Shown here one piece after another: positions 17,485-26,603 of a stretch of DNA of 64,000 nt. This DNA comes from Gemmatimonadota bacterium. GTDB taxonomy: Bacteria; Gemmatimonadota; Gemmatimonadetes; Gemmatimonadales; GWC2-71-9. The stretch spans positions 1 through 64,000 of the forward strand of contig JAPULZ010000034.1 in assembly GCA_027294455.1 (NCBI GenBank), in the 5' to 3' direction. Within the stretch, counting starts at the first letter, position 1. Each line of letters opens with the position of its first letter. The position numbers and the translations under genes were made by a program. The notes beneath the pieces were generated by a model. That model was not told the DNA's origin, did no database searches, and saw nothing but the letters and a program-made list of their open reading frames with translations.

Positions 17485-20448
17485 CTACCGTGTCCCCCGC
17501 AATACCCGCATGACACGACCGTGATTGTAATCCGAGTCGATCGTGTCCGCCGCGTCCATTAGCGCATCCAGGATGACCTCGTCGCTTCGGAAACGCCGGC
17601 CTAGCTCCAAGAGCACCGTGGTCTTGTCGTGATCCGAACCCAGCGTGCTCGCCACCGTGATGGCGTACAGCACCACCGCCCGATCCACGTTGGCCGGCTC
17701 GATCGCGGCCAGGAGCACGCGGCGCCGTTCGTAATCGGAGTCAAGTGTGCCGACCGCGCGGAAAAACATGGGCCGCAGCGTGTTGTCCAGTGGCCGCTGG
17801 GCCACAATGGCACGCAGGATGGTCGACAACTCGTGATCCGAGTCGACGGTCATCGCCGATGCCAACACATCCTGGACCACCCGCGCCGGTAGTTCCCGGT
17901 TGGCCAGGAGCGTTTGCAAAATTTGTCTCTGCTCGTAGTCCGAGTCGATCGAATTTACCGCATCAAAGAAGGGAACCCGCAACCCAGCGTCCAGCACATA
18001 GGTCGCCGCTGTCGCTTTCAGGATCCGACTCAACTCGTAGTCGGAATCGATCTCACCCGCCGATTCGAGCAATTGCAGGAGAATGGGATTGGTGAGGTTC
18101 GGTTGCTCGAACAGCGCACGGAGCACCCGACCCCGCTCGTAGTCCGAGTCCATGCTGTTGGTCGAACCGACATATGTGGCGCGAATCCGATCATTGTGCA
18201 GATATTGCCCGGAAATCGCGATGAGCAATTTGGCGAGCTCGTAGTCGGACTCCAACGACCGGGCCGATTGCAGCAAGCTCAACACCAACTCGTCGTCGAG
18301 CCCCTCCTGCAACAGCATCGCCCGCAGCACGCGGCCTTTCTCGTAGTCCGACTCGAGGCTGTTTGAGGCTTGCACATAGGTGCTACGCACTTGAGGATCG
18401 CGCAGATAGTCCGCCGGCACCGATCGCAACAGACGGGAGAGCTCATAGTCCGACTCGATCTCGCGGGCCGCCTGTGTGAGAACATGGCGAACCTCGGCGA
18501 CATCGAGCTGTCCAGACGCGATGGCCTTCTCGTAGTACCGGGCGCGGAGAAAGCTGCTGTAGGCGAGCTCCGCCTCTTGCAGCAGACCCTGGACGCCCCG
18601 CGTCTCCAGAATCCAGTCGACGCGTTCCTGCAACTGATACGAGCTGCGCCGGAAGAAGTCTTCCAGAGCCGTGGCGAGCCACGCCGCCGCCGCGGCATCG
18701 TACTGTTGTTCGTGGCGGTTGACCTGCCAGCGGCGCTCGAGCCTATTGTCGTGCTCGGAGATCTCCACTTCCCGAATGACACGACCGTCGTCGATTGCGA
18801 TGGAGAAGAATCCGCGGCGCGAGAGTCGCGCAATGTCGGTGAAGTCCTCGTTGAACTCCACCTCGCCCTCGATGCGAACCTCACCGGAGCAATCCCCCAT
18901 CCACCACCGGATGGTGTGGCGATCGTCGTTGGAGTTGGAGTTCGTCCCGCGGTCGTCGTCATCGCCCGAGTCACACTGGGCTTGGAGCGCCTGCACCCGG
19001 GCGTTGGCCGGGCGGGGTGGTAGCGGTCGTCCGGGCCGTAGGGCTGGCTGATGCGCCTCGCTGCCGAGCCCCGAGAAGTCCGCCGGATCGAAACGCTCCA
19101 CCGGAGGTGCCGCCGCCGAAACCGGTGCCGGTCCTTCCACTGGTGCGCCCGCCGGCGGCGTCTCGGTGGACTGGGCCGGCTGAACGCAGGCCAGTGGCAG
19201 GACGATCGCCGCGGCAACCATCCAACTCACCATCGAGGCACGGCCGCTGACGGTACGCCGGCTCCGCGTTTCATCGAGCACATCCAACAGCCGCCCCGTG
19301 AGCTGTGAGGGTCTCGCCATGGCCACCGTCGCGAAGGCGGTGCACCGGGCAGCCTTGAGCGATCGGGCAATCTGGAGGAGGTGATTGGCGTATTCCGATG
19401 GACGGGTTCCGGCGTTCAACACCGTGTCGTCACACGCGCGCTCCCGCTCGAGACGCATCTGCCTGGCGGCGAGCCACACAAACGGATTGAGCCAGTACAC
19501 GGCACAGGCGTACCGCGCGATCAGCTGGGTCAGGTAGTCGTTCCGTCTCACGTGGGCCAGCTCGTGCAACAGCACATCGCGCCGGCGCATCAACGACCAA
19601 TTTGCCGCTTCCCGCGGAAGCAACACGCACGGATTCCGGAAACCCCAGGTCATGGGCGTGATGGCCATGTGACTCTCGAGCAACCGCACGGGACGCCGGA
19701 TCTCCAGGTCGTCGGCAATCGCCTCGGTCAGGCCGAGCAACTCGGCGTCGGCGATGGGCCGGGCCCGCCGGGCGAGGGTCCACACTCGGAGCAATCCCAT
19801 GGCCAGGATGGAGACGACGAACGCCGCACCCACCGACCAAATCACGAGAATCCACACGGGCCAATCCGCCGAGCCGCGGGCCCGAGGAGCAGTTACCGGC
19901 TCCGCTTGCGGCATCGCCAGCAACAGCGGCAGCCCGACGTACGCGAGCGAATCCGCGCGGACCACTGCCCCTCGGCTCCCGCCGGGCAACATCGGCAAGA
20001 CGGGACGCCCCGACCCGACCGGTACCCCGGGCCGAGGCGGCACCACCAGAACCGCGGAGGCCGCGTCCGGGACGACCATGATGATGGGCAACTCGGGCTG
20101 CACCACGATCACCGGCACGGCGGTCGAGATCGTGATCGCCGGCGTCTCCGGCAGCCGCTCGGCACCGGGCAGGATGAGCATCGACAGCCGATCCGCCGAC
20201 GGCAGAAACGGCACCTGCCAGTGGGGTAACGCGATGGACAGCAGCGGCAGCGCCAGCAACCCGCCGAGTGCGACTACCCAGACCTGATGGCGGAACGCCG
20301 CCGACGCGCCGCGCATGCCGAACGCTATGGCTGCCGCCACCCCAAGAATGACCGTGCCTTTGAGAAACACATCCATCATGAGGGCCAGCCAACCCGCCGA
20401 GCTCGCGGGAACGCCGACCGCACTGAGTACCTCCAATACCCAGTTCAT
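17485..20448 (-). CDS. M56 (BlaR1/MecR1-like) membrane metallopeptidase with ten 34-residue C-terminal repeats
   Basis: A 987-residue protein. Membrane helices lie near 22-45, 55-75, 198-222 and 405-422. HELAH at 295-299 with RRND just after is the zinc site of M56 sensors, and RERACDD at 335-341 follows the last zinc-region helix. Residues 425-520 are Pro/Ala- and Asp-rich, apparently a linker, and 520-660 are undefined. From residue 666 to 974 the motif S-D-(Y/H) recurs ten times at an exact spacing of 34 residues, predicting a helical solenoid. It overlaps the blaI stop by 1 nt (TAATG), with GGAGGGAAGG as ribosome site. There is no penicillin-binding sensor domain, so the signal is unknown. 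Confidence 0.9.
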   Translation of the reverse strand: MNWVLEVLSAVGVPASSAGWLALMMDVFLKGTVILGVAAAIAFGMRGASAAFRHQVWVVALGGLLALPLLSIALPHWQVPFLPSADRLSMLILPGAERLPETPAITISTAVPVIVVQPELPIIMVVPDAASAVLVVPPRPGVPVGSGRPVLPMLPGGSRGAVVRADSLAYVGLPLLLAMPQAEPVTAPRARGSADWPVWILVIWSVGAAFVVSILAMGLLRVWTLARRARPIADAELLGLTEAIADDLEIRRPVRLLESHMAITPMTWGFRNPCVLLPREAANWSLMRRRDVLLHELAHVRRNDYLTQLIARYACAVYWLNPFVWLAARQMRLERERACDDTVLNAGTRPSEYANHLLQIARSLKAARCTAFATVAMARPSQLTGRLLDVLDETRSRRTVSGRASMVSWMVAAAIVLPLACVQPAQSTETPPAGAPVEGPAPVSAAAPPVERFDPADFSGLGSEAHQPALRPGRPLPPRPANARVQALQAQCDSGDDDDRGTNSNSNDDRHTIRWWMGDCSGEVRIEGEVEFNEDFTDIARLSRRGFFSIAIDDGRVIREVEISEHDNRLERRWQVNRHEQQYDAAAAAWLATALEDFFRRSSYQLQERVDWILETRGVQGLLQEAELAYSSFLRARYYEKAIASGQLDVAEVRHVLTQAAREIESDYELSRLLRSVPADYLRDPQVRSTYVQASNSLESDYEKGRVLRAMLLQEGLDDELVLSLLQSARSLESDYELAKLLIAISGQYLHNDRIRATYVGSTNSMDSDYERGRVLRALFEQPNLTNPILLQLLESAGEIDSDYELSRILKATAATYVLDAGLRVPFFDAVNSIDSDYEQRQILQTLLANRELPARVVQDVLASAMTVDSDHELSTILRAIVAQRPLDNTLRPMFFRAVGTLDSDYERRRVLLAAIEPANVDRAVVLYAITVASTLGSDHDKTTVLLELGRRFRSDEVILDALMDAADTIDSDYNHGRVMRVLRGTR
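17487..18460 (-). repeat. Ten tandem 34-codon repeats encoding SDYE-type units
   Basis: Within the M56 gene, S-D-(Y/H) starts at residues 666, 700, 734, 768, 802, 836, 870, 904, 938 and 972. Units alternate between two subtypes, SDYELSrLL-like (666, 734, 802, 870) and SDYExgRVL-like (700, 768, 904, 972), so the ancestral duplication unit was probably 68 residues. Confidence 0.92.
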
Positions 20449-20834
20449 TACCTTCCCTCCTTTTTTGCTTGCTCGATCAGCTCGGCCAGCCGATCGAGTT
20501 CGGACTCGGACATGTCCTGCGCCGACATGTCCAGCAGGGTTGCGACCGCCTGCTCTGCCGAGTCCTCGAAGAACGTCCCGACCACCTGCTTCAATGCTGA
20601 TTCTCGGGCCCGATCGCGGGAGACGGTCGGATAGAACACATACCGCGGACCATCCTGTTCGTGCCGCACGTGCCTCTTTTCCTCCAGCACGCGGAGGAGG
20701 GCCCGCACGGCGGAGTAGCTGGGGGGATCCGGCAGTCCTTCCATCACCTTCGCCACAGTCGCCTTTCCGCGCTGGTAGATGATGTCCATGATCTGTCGTT
20801 CCCGCCGGCTCAGTGTGGCATGCTTGCTCGCCAT
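20448..20834 (-). CDS. blaI: BlaI/MecI-family transcriptional repressor
   Basis: A 128-residue winged-helix repressor. ATLSRRERQIMDIIYQRGKATVAKVMEGL is the start of the BlaI DNA-binding domain, with SYSAVRALLRVLEEK as recognition helix region and HVRHEQDGPRYVFYP as the wing. The C-terminal half is the dimerisation helix region that M56 partners or host proteases cleave. It is co-transcribed with the M56 gene. Two tandem dyads 17-50 nt upstream of the start are the likely autoregulatory operators. Confidence 0.93.
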   Translation of the reverse strand: MASKHATLSRRERQIMDIIYQRGKATVAKVMEGLPDPPSYSAVRALLRVLEEKRHVRHEQDGPRYVFYPTVSRDRARESALKQVVGTFFEDSAEQAVATLLDMSAQDMSESELDRLAELIEQAKKEGR

Positions 20835-20850
20835 CGAGCCTCCCGGTGAG

Positions 20851-20884
20851 TGCTAAATTTCTAGCATGTGCTAAGAATTTAGCA
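20851..20884. promoter_or_regulatory. Two tandem operator dyads TGCTA-N6-TAGCA upstream of blaI
   Basis: TGCTA-N6-TAGCA occurs at 20851-20866 and again at 20869-20884, 18 nt apart, which is slightly under two helical turns. Together they also form an outer 10-bp inverted repeat (20850-20859 with 20876-20885). Location just before the blaI start suggests BlaI autorepression sites, though classic BlaI sites are TACA/TGTA-based. Confidence 0.8.
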
Positions 20885-20981
20885 CCCCGGGCTCGTGAGT
20901 CAAGCCCACTGCCCCACTGGGCGGAAGGGGAGGAGTGGACTACGGGGCGGTGCGGAGGGGCTGCCCACGCGGGGGTGGGCG

Positions 20982-21512
20982 CTAGGGTGTGGGCGTTCCG
21001 TACCTGAGTCTGAGCACGGTGGCCCGCCCATCGGCCGTGAGGGTGACGACGAAGAGATCGTCGTACTCTTGTTCGGTCAGGTTTTCGAAGGGCCCGGCAC
21101 CGAGGGCGTTCACGATGGGCGGGATCGTGTTGCTGTGGCCGACCACCACCACGACCTCTCCCTGGTGGTCACTCTTGAGCGTCTCCGCCAGCTCCTGCAC
21201 GTGGCTTCCACCGACGGGAGTGGTCGTCACCTCGATTCCCAGCAAATCGGCCAGGGGCTGGGCGGTGTGCTCGGTGCGCAGAAAGGGCGTGGCATAAATC
21301 GTCGTGACGTTGATTTCCCCGAGCACGTGAGCCAGGGTCTGCGCGCGAGCCTTGCCGGCCTCACTCAATTCGGGATCCCGTTCGTTCGGCTCGCCCGCCC
21401 GCTCGGCGTGCCGGACGAGAATCACCGTGGTCGGCGTCTGCGCAAAGGCCGGGACGACTGCCACAAAAGCAAACAGGAGGACGGCGCAGATCAATCGACG
21501 TGGTCGGTTCAT
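20982..21512 (-). CDS. Exported histidine phosphatase superfamily protein (SixA/PGM-like)
   Basis: A 176-residue protein with a signal peptide (about 1-24, ending AFAQ). ILVRHAERAG holds the RH(G/A) catalytic motif with the phospho-accepting His, LSEAGKARAQTL follows, and VVGHSNTIP contains the second catalytic His. It would hydrolyse a phosphoester in the periplasm. It starts 2 nt after the stop of the MutS-like gene with GAGGAAT as ribosome site, so the two are co-transcribed. That pairing is unusual because one product is exported and the other is a cytoplasmic-facing ATPase. Confidence 0.88.
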   Translation of the reverse strand: MNRPRRLICAVLLFAFVAVVPAFAQTPTTVILVRHAERAGEPNERDPELSEAGKARAQTLAHVLGEINVTTIYATPFLRTEHTAQPLADLLGIEVTTTPVGGSHVQELAETLKSDHQGEVVVVVGHSNTIPPIVNALGAGPFENLTEQEYDDLFVVTLTADGRATVLRLRYGTPTP

Positions 21513-21514
21513 CG

Positions 21515-23368
21515 TTATTCCTCTCTTTGGGCTCCGATGCCCATCAGTTGCAAGAGCCGCAACGCATTGGTGGACGTGGCGATGCCGGGACGTAGCTTGT
21601 AGTCGAACGAAATCTCGGCCGCCCGGTTCTCTGACCCCGATGCAATCTGCTCGGAGAAATGCACGGCGTGACCCGCCTCGCGCAAATGGTCGGTATCGGC
21701 CAGGCTCAGATCGTGCGTGGTGACGGCCCCGATCGCCTCGAGTCCGAGCAGCTGGTCGATGATGTTGCGAACTGCCACCTGGCGCTCGGCGGTGTTCGTC
21801 CCCTGGAGAATCTCATCCAGCAGATAGACGAATGTCGCCCGGGACGCATCGTGGCCACGGGCGGCTTCGATGATCGTCTTCAAGCGCATCACGCCCGCCA
21901 TGAAGTACGACACGCCATGCTCCAGCGAATCGTGGATCCGCATGCTCGTTGACAAGCGCGTCGGGGGAATCTGAAACCGCGTCGCACACGCGACCCCACC
22001 GGCTTGGGCCAAGACGATGTTGAGCCCGACGGCCCGCAGCAAGGTACTCTTGCCCGACATGTTGGACCCCGTCACCAACAGAAACGTCCCGGCCGGCCCG
22101 ATCGCCACATCGTTGCACACCCGGCTGGCATCTGGCAACAAGGGGTGTCCCACGTTTCGCCCTTCGATGGCACCGAGCGCCGCTTCGTCCACCGTGGGAT
22201 AGATCCACTCGGGCTGATCGTGGGCCAGCCCCGCCAACGCCGACAGCGCTTCTAGCTCCCCGAGACACTGTATCCACCGCCGAACCAACCGGCCCGACTC
22301 GCGCTTCCACCGCTCGAGCCCGACCAGCACGTGGAGATCCCACAGTGTGAGCACCTGAATCAAACCATGAGCCGACGAGTGGCGGAGATCGGCGAGATGG
22401 ACGAGACCGTACAGCTTGCGCAATCGTTCGTGCGCCGCCTGCCCCTCATGGCTGATCGCGGTCTGGATGTCCCGCAGGGCGCTCGACGTGAACTCGTGCC
22501 CGTCGATGGTCTCGAGCATGTCGGCATACTGCTGAAACGCGCGTTCGTCGGCCGAGACAGTGCCCAACGTCGCGTCGACGCGATGCCGATAGATGGATGT
22601 CAACCACGCGTTGATGAGGATGGGGAAGACCCAGGCCACACCGGCCGCGTTGCCACCCAGGATCCAAAAGCCAAACAACCCTACAGCTGACACACCGAGG
22701 AACGGCCCCGCTACGCGCGCCACACCCATCCCCACCGCGGCCCCGGCAGACTCGATGTCTTCCGCCCAGTCGAGAAAGCGCGCGATTCGCATCGCCGATA
22801 TGCGCACCGCGGTACGGCCGTCCGCCGCCAGCGTCTGGCGAAAATCCAAGTCCGGTGCCAGTTCCGCGACGGCTTGCTGGCGGCGGCGAATCACTTCCGG
22901 CGGCGCGGGCGCCCCGAGCCAACGCGACAGCGTCTCCTGCCCCGGCGCCGTGACGACCGTGCCGAGAAGATGCATGAGGGACGCGTGCCCGAAGAGATCC
23001 AGATCATTCGCATAGGGATGGTCCTCACGCACTTCCACCTCGTCCGGATTGGGCAGTTGATCCCACGACCGCTCCGCACGCGCTGCCGCTTCCCGATTGA
23101 TTGCGACGAATGCCTCGAGACACCGAACCGTACGCTCCGCGACTTGTGAGGCGCGCACCAACACCACGAAAACGAGCATGGCGATGCCGGTGATGCTCAG
23201 GAGTAACAGCCGTGCGGCTGGAAGGTCGACAGCCAGAAGTACCGCGATGATCGCCCCGAAAAACGTCACCAGCCGGCCATTGGCCAGGCGACTTGCTCGC
23301 TGCGTCGCCGCGTCACACGCTTTGGCAAACCGCTCGCGACGGTCGTCGTAACGTGCTCGTGTGGTCAA
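21515..23368 (-). CDS. Membrane-associated MutS-like ATPase
   Basis: A 617-residue protein. Two hydrophobic helices lie near 35-75 and two more near 210-250, so it is membrane-anchored. Residues about 270-420 resemble MutS core and clamp helices. The C-terminal ATPase has Walker A TGSNMSGKST, the FVYLLDEILQGTN Walker B region and VTTHDL. The N-terminal mismatch-recognition domain of MutS is absent. Related membrane MutS-like proteins are known from Bacteroidota with no established function. It lies 28 nt downstream of a molybdopterin oxidoreductase gene and 2 nt upstream of the phosphatase gene. Confidence 0.85.
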   Translation of the reverse strand: MTTRARYDDRRERFAKACDAATQRASRLANGRLVTFFGAIIAVLLAVDLPAARLLLLSITGIAMLVFVVLVRASQVAERTVRCLEAFVAINREAAARAERSWDQLPNPDEVEVREDHPYANDLDLFGHASLMHLLGTVVTAPGQETLSRWLGAPAPPEVIRRRQQAVAELAPDLDFRQTLAADGRTAVRISAMRIARFLDWAEDIESAGAAVGMGVARVAGPFLGVSAVGLFGFWILGGNAAGVAWVFPILINAWLTSIYRHRVDATLGTVSADERAFQQYADMLETIDGHEFTSSALRDIQTAISHEGQAAHERLRKLYGLVHLADLRHSSAHGLIQVLTLWDLHVLVGLERWKRESGRLVRRWIQCLGELEALSALAGLAHDQPEWIYPTVDEAALGAIEGRNVGHPLLPDASRVCNDVAIGPAGTFLLVTGSNMSGKSTLLRAVGLNIVLAQAGGVACATRFQIPPTRLSTSMRIHDSLEHGVSYFMAGVMRLKTIIEAARGHDASRATFVYLLDEILQGTNTAERQVAVRNIIDQLLGLEAIGAVTTHDLSLADTDHLREAGHAVHFSEQIASGSENRAAEISFDYKLRPGIATSTNALRLLQLMGIGAQREE

Positions 23369-23396
23369 GGGAAGTGCCGCCCCCGCTCAGCCCCCA

Positions 23397-25403
23397 TCAA
23401 CCGGATCGTACCACCTCGACGCGGGCATCGTTGTAACACGCGCCGCCGGCCACGACGTTCACGCTCGCCGGACACAGCGCGGTGGACGTGGAACCGTTCC
23501 GCGAGCTCTTGACCCACGCGCCTTTGGGCATGGAGACCACACCCGGGCGCACCATCGTGCGGACCTCGACGAGGCACACGACCTCGCCGAGTTCGTTGTA
23601 CACCTTGACCTGGTCCCCGTCCGCGAGGTTGCGCGGGCCCGCATCCTCCGGGTGCATCGTCACCACGAGCTCTTCGTAGTTGAACTCCCCGAGGGTGCTG
23701 CTGATCATCTTGGTGTTCGCCGGACTGATGAGTGCCAAGGGGTACCGGGTGTTCTCAGGGGGCAGGTACCCGTACGGATCATCGCCGAGCACGGCCGGCG
23801 TCAAATCCACCAACCCATCGGGGGTTTGGGGAGACACCGTCTCGAACTGCACCGGTGTCGCGTCCGGAAACGCCACGGGCTGGACCCCGCCGGCGTTCAG
23901 CACATCGGCGTCGGCGTTGCCGCCTGGCAGTCGCAGGTGCGCCGCGGCACGGTGGACGTAGCTCTCGGCGTCCCAATGGAACGCCTGGTCGTCCCATCCC
24001 ATCGCGCGCCCCAGCTCGGCAAACACATCGGGGTTCGAACGTGCCTCCCCTTCAGGATCGACGACCGGGGTGACCCCGGCAACCACATAACTGCCGTAGC
24101 TCACTCGGACGTCCGCGTGTTCGAGAAAAGTAGTGGCCGGAAGCAGGATGTCCGCGTACTTGGTGGTGTCGGTGTAGACCTGCTCGAACACCACGGTGAA
24201 GAGGTCGTCGCGCCGCAGGCCCTCGATGACGGCATTCTGATCTGGGGCGGTGGCAACCGGATTGCAGTTGTATACGAATAGTCCCTTCACCGGGGCGTTC
24301 CGCATGGTGTGCTCATTCAACACCATGCCCAGTTCCGACATGTTGATGAGCCGTGTATCCGGCGGGACCGTTCCGAGCCCCTCGGCCATACGCGACCGCA
24401 CCGCGCCGCTGTTACTCAGCGTGTACCCCCCACCCCGCACGCCGAATTTGCCCAAGAGTGCCGGTATGGCGAGCACGGCCGCCACAGCTTGGCCGCCGTT
24501 GCGGTTTCGCTCGAGCCCCCAACCGCAGCGAATGACCGCCGGGGCCGCACCGGCGAAGCGCCCGGCCAGCAGTGTGATGTCTTCGTGAGGAACCCCCGTG
24601 ACCTCCGCGACGCGATCCAGCGACCATTCCTCGGCTCGCCGGAGCAGCGGCTCGAGTCCCTTGGCGTGGCGGTCGAGAAACCCCCGATCGAGTTGCCCCG
24701 CGTCGTGCCACAGTTTGATCAAACCCAACGCGAGCGGCAGATCAGTTCCCGGCCGAACCGGAAGATGCAAGTCCACCTCGCGCTGGGAGAAATTGCGCCG
24801 CGGGTCGACGATCGCGATGAACGCGCCGCGCCGTTTCGCCTCGCGGAGGTGCGGCACGAAGTGGATGGAAGAGGCTTTGGGATTAGCGCCCCACACGATG
24901 ATGGACTGCGCCATGGGGTAGTCCTCGAAGGCAACACCCGGCATCTTGCCGTACATGGCCGTGGCCACGGCCGTGGTCGGCGCCGCGCACAGCGTTTTCT
25001 GAAGACGGGACGCCCCGAGGCGTGCAAAAAACAGGGCATCGATGAACCCATCGGTGAGCATCCCGTTCGAGCCCCCGTAGTTGTACGGCAGGACGGCCTC
25101 CCCACCCCACTGCTCCACGATCTGTTTGAAACGACCTGTGATGGTCGCGATGGCCTCGCCCCAGGAGATGCGGTCGAAACGGCCCTCGCCCTTGGCACCA
25201 ACCCGCCGCATCGGGTACAGGAGTCGATCGGGGTGATACAACCGCCGGTCGAACCGCGCGAGCTTGCTGCAGATGAACCCGCTGGTTGCCGGGTGCCCGT
25301 TCCCCGCGGCGATCTTGGCGACACGACCTTCCTCGACAGTCACGTCGAGCGAGCAGGTATCGGGACAATCTAGGGGACAGGAAGTGGCATGTACCGTGGC
25401 CAT
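23397..25403 (-). CDS. Molybdopterin-dependent oxidoreductase (DMSO reductase family)
   Basis: A 668-residue protein. Cys9, Cys13, Cys17 and Cys45 (CPLDCPDTC then FICSK) bind an N-terminal 4Fe-4S cluster. GGSNGMLTDGF, VWGANPKAS, GWGLERNRNG and the C-terminal dinucleotide-binding NTKMISSTLGEF region match the bis-MGD fold. No Tat signal is present, so it is predicted cytoplasmic. The molybdenum ligand is unclear; LCAAPTTA lies in the right part of the sequence. No electron-transfer subunit is adjacent. The substrate is unknown. Confidence 0.88.
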   Translation of the reverse strand: MATVHATSCPLDCPDTCSLDVTVEEGRVAKIAAGNGHPATSGFICSKLARFDRRLYHPDRLLYPMRRVGAKGEGRFDRISWGEAIATITGRFKQIVEQWGGEAVLPYNYGGSNGMLTDGFIDALFFARLGASRLQKTLCAAPTTAVATAMYGKMPGVAFEDYPMAQSIIVWGANPKASSIHFVPHLREAKRRGAFIAIVDPRRNFSQREVDLHLPVRPGTDLPLALGLIKLWHDAGQLDRGFLDRHAKGLEPLLRRAEEWSLDRVAEVTGVPHEDITLLAGRFAGAAPAVIRCGWGLERNRNGGQAVAAVLAIPALLGKFGVRGGGYTLSNSGAVRSRMAEGLGTVPPDTRLINMSELGMVLNEHTMRNAPVKGLFVYNCNPVATAPDQNAVIEGLRRDDLFTVVFEQVYTDTTKYADILLPATTFLEHADVRVSYGSYVVAGVTPVVDPEGEARSNPDVFAELGRAMGWDDQAFHWDAESYVHRAAAHLRLPGGNADADVLNAGGVQPVAFPDATPVQFETVSPQTPDGLVDLTPAVLGDDPYGYLPPENTRYPLALISPANTKMISSTLGEFNYEELVVTMHPEDAGPRNLADGDQVKVYNELGEVVCLVEVRTMVRPGVVSMPKGAWVKSSRNGSTSTALCPASVNVVAGGACYNDARVEVVRSG

Positions 25404-25477
25404 GTTCCGAATCTACCATGGAACATGGCCGCCGTCAGCGAGGCCGATACAATGTGGGACCGAGCACTACAATCCCT

Positions 25478-26596
25478 TCACCCGCTAACGAGCTCCACGC
25501 CACGAGTCGCGAGCTGTTGCAGCACTATGTCATGGCACTCGCTCGACGCCCCCACGAACTCCGGCGGCGAGACCCCCGGTCGCCGGTAGGTGCCTTGCAA
25601 CACCAATCTCGCCACGACCGCGCAGGTGTACCCGGTGGTGCGGGCCATGGAGGTCGTCCCCGTCGCCTCGTCATAGTAATCGAGGAGATCGAATTGCCGG
25701 CGGACCGCCTTGCCATTCTTGCGACCTTCCACGACCATGCGCATCACGGTGAGGTCGCGGTCGCCCTCCCGCTGAACCCATTGCTTCATCAAGAGCTCGG
25801 CCGTGAGATCGATGGGCCGCACCATCTGATCCCCCACCCGTACCTTGCGGCGGCCAAACAGGCCGGCGTCCCGCAGCGTGACGATCTTCTCGATGTGTCC
25901 CGGATACCGAAGCGTCTTCTCCTGCATGTTCGGAATCCGCATCGTCCTGATCAGCGATCGCAGGCCGTCGGTGTTGAACGCCTCCAACGTACCCACCCCA
26001 TCGAAATCGACGAGCTCCCGCTCCGACAAGGCCGGCAGCGTGAGGATCTCCCCGTCCCGGACGAGGCGGGCCGGACGAGTGTATTCCTCTATGACGTCGA
26101 TGGGGGAAAACGGCGCCTGGTACTCCCACGGAGGCTCCCGGCGCTGGGGCAAGCCGCCAACGTAACACGTGAACGTGGCGACGTCGTCGAGGTGTTCGTG
26201 CATGCGGCCGAGCACGATGTTGCTCAACCCGGGCGCCACCCCGCAGTCCACCACCGCGGTCACGCCCGCCTGCCGGGCGCGCTCGTCCAGCTCGAGTGCG
26301 TCCTCGGCAAAGAAGGAGATATCGACGATGTTCTTACCGGCGTCGATCACGTGTCTCAGCGTTGCGAAACCCATATGCCCGGGGACGGCGCCGATGACGA
26401 GGTCGGCTCGGGCAACCACCTCACCGATGCGCTCGGGATCGGCCAGCTCGGTCTCCTTGACAACGAATCCCGATTCCCGCTCGAGCATGTCCAATCGGCG
26501 GCGATCCCGGTCGGCCACCGTCACGTGATAGTCCCGAGCCAGGTCCCGGGCGATGGTCGCGCCGATGCGGCCGGCTCCCAATACCGTTACGCGCAT
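25478..26596 (-). CDS. Saccharopine dehydrogenase-family protein
   Basis: A 372-residue protein with an N-terminal Rossmann fold (VTVLGAGRIGATIARDL) and ADLVIGAVPGHMGF, VDISFFAEDALEL, VVDCGVAPGLSN blocks typical of saccharopine dehydrogenase and L-lysine 6-dehydrogenase relatives. The ATG at 26596 starts the Rossmann strand directly, so an upstream extension is not needed. It follows the M20 peptidase gene by 7 nt, suggesting one operon in which a released amino acid is oxidised or condensed. The exact substrate is not readable. Confidence 0.87.
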   Translation of the reverse strand: MRVTVLGAGRIGATIARDLARDYHVTVADRDRRRLDMLERESGFVVKETELADPERIGEVVARADLVIGAVPGHMGFATLRHVIDAGKNIVDISFFAEDALELDERARQAGVTAVVDCGVAPGLSNIVLGRMHEHLDDVATFTCYVGGLPQRREPPWEYQAPFSPIDVIEEYTRPARLVRDGEILTLPALSERELVDFDGVGTLEAFNTDGLRSLIRTMRIPNMQEKTLRYPGHIEKIVTLRDAGLFGRRKVRVGDQMVRPIDLTAELLMKQWVQREGDRDLTVMRMVVEGRKNGKAVRRQFDLLDYYDEATGTTSMARTTGYTCAVVARLVLQGTYRRPGVSPPEFVGASSECHDIVLQQLATRGVELVSG

Positions 26597-26603
26597 GATG
26601 ACC

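Noticed and set aside
18279-19217. Minus-strand frame inside the M56 gene
   Set aside because: Ser/Arg-rich shadow; the M56 frame has the HELAH site and exact repeats.
17485-20834. Beta-lactam resistance operon
   Set aside because: BlaI and an M56 peptidase are present, but there is no penicillin-binding sensor domain and no beta-lactamase gene next to them.
23397-25403. Formate dehydrogenase with selenocysteine
   Set aside because: No in-frame TGA and no SECIS-like hairpin; no FDH-specific partner subunits.
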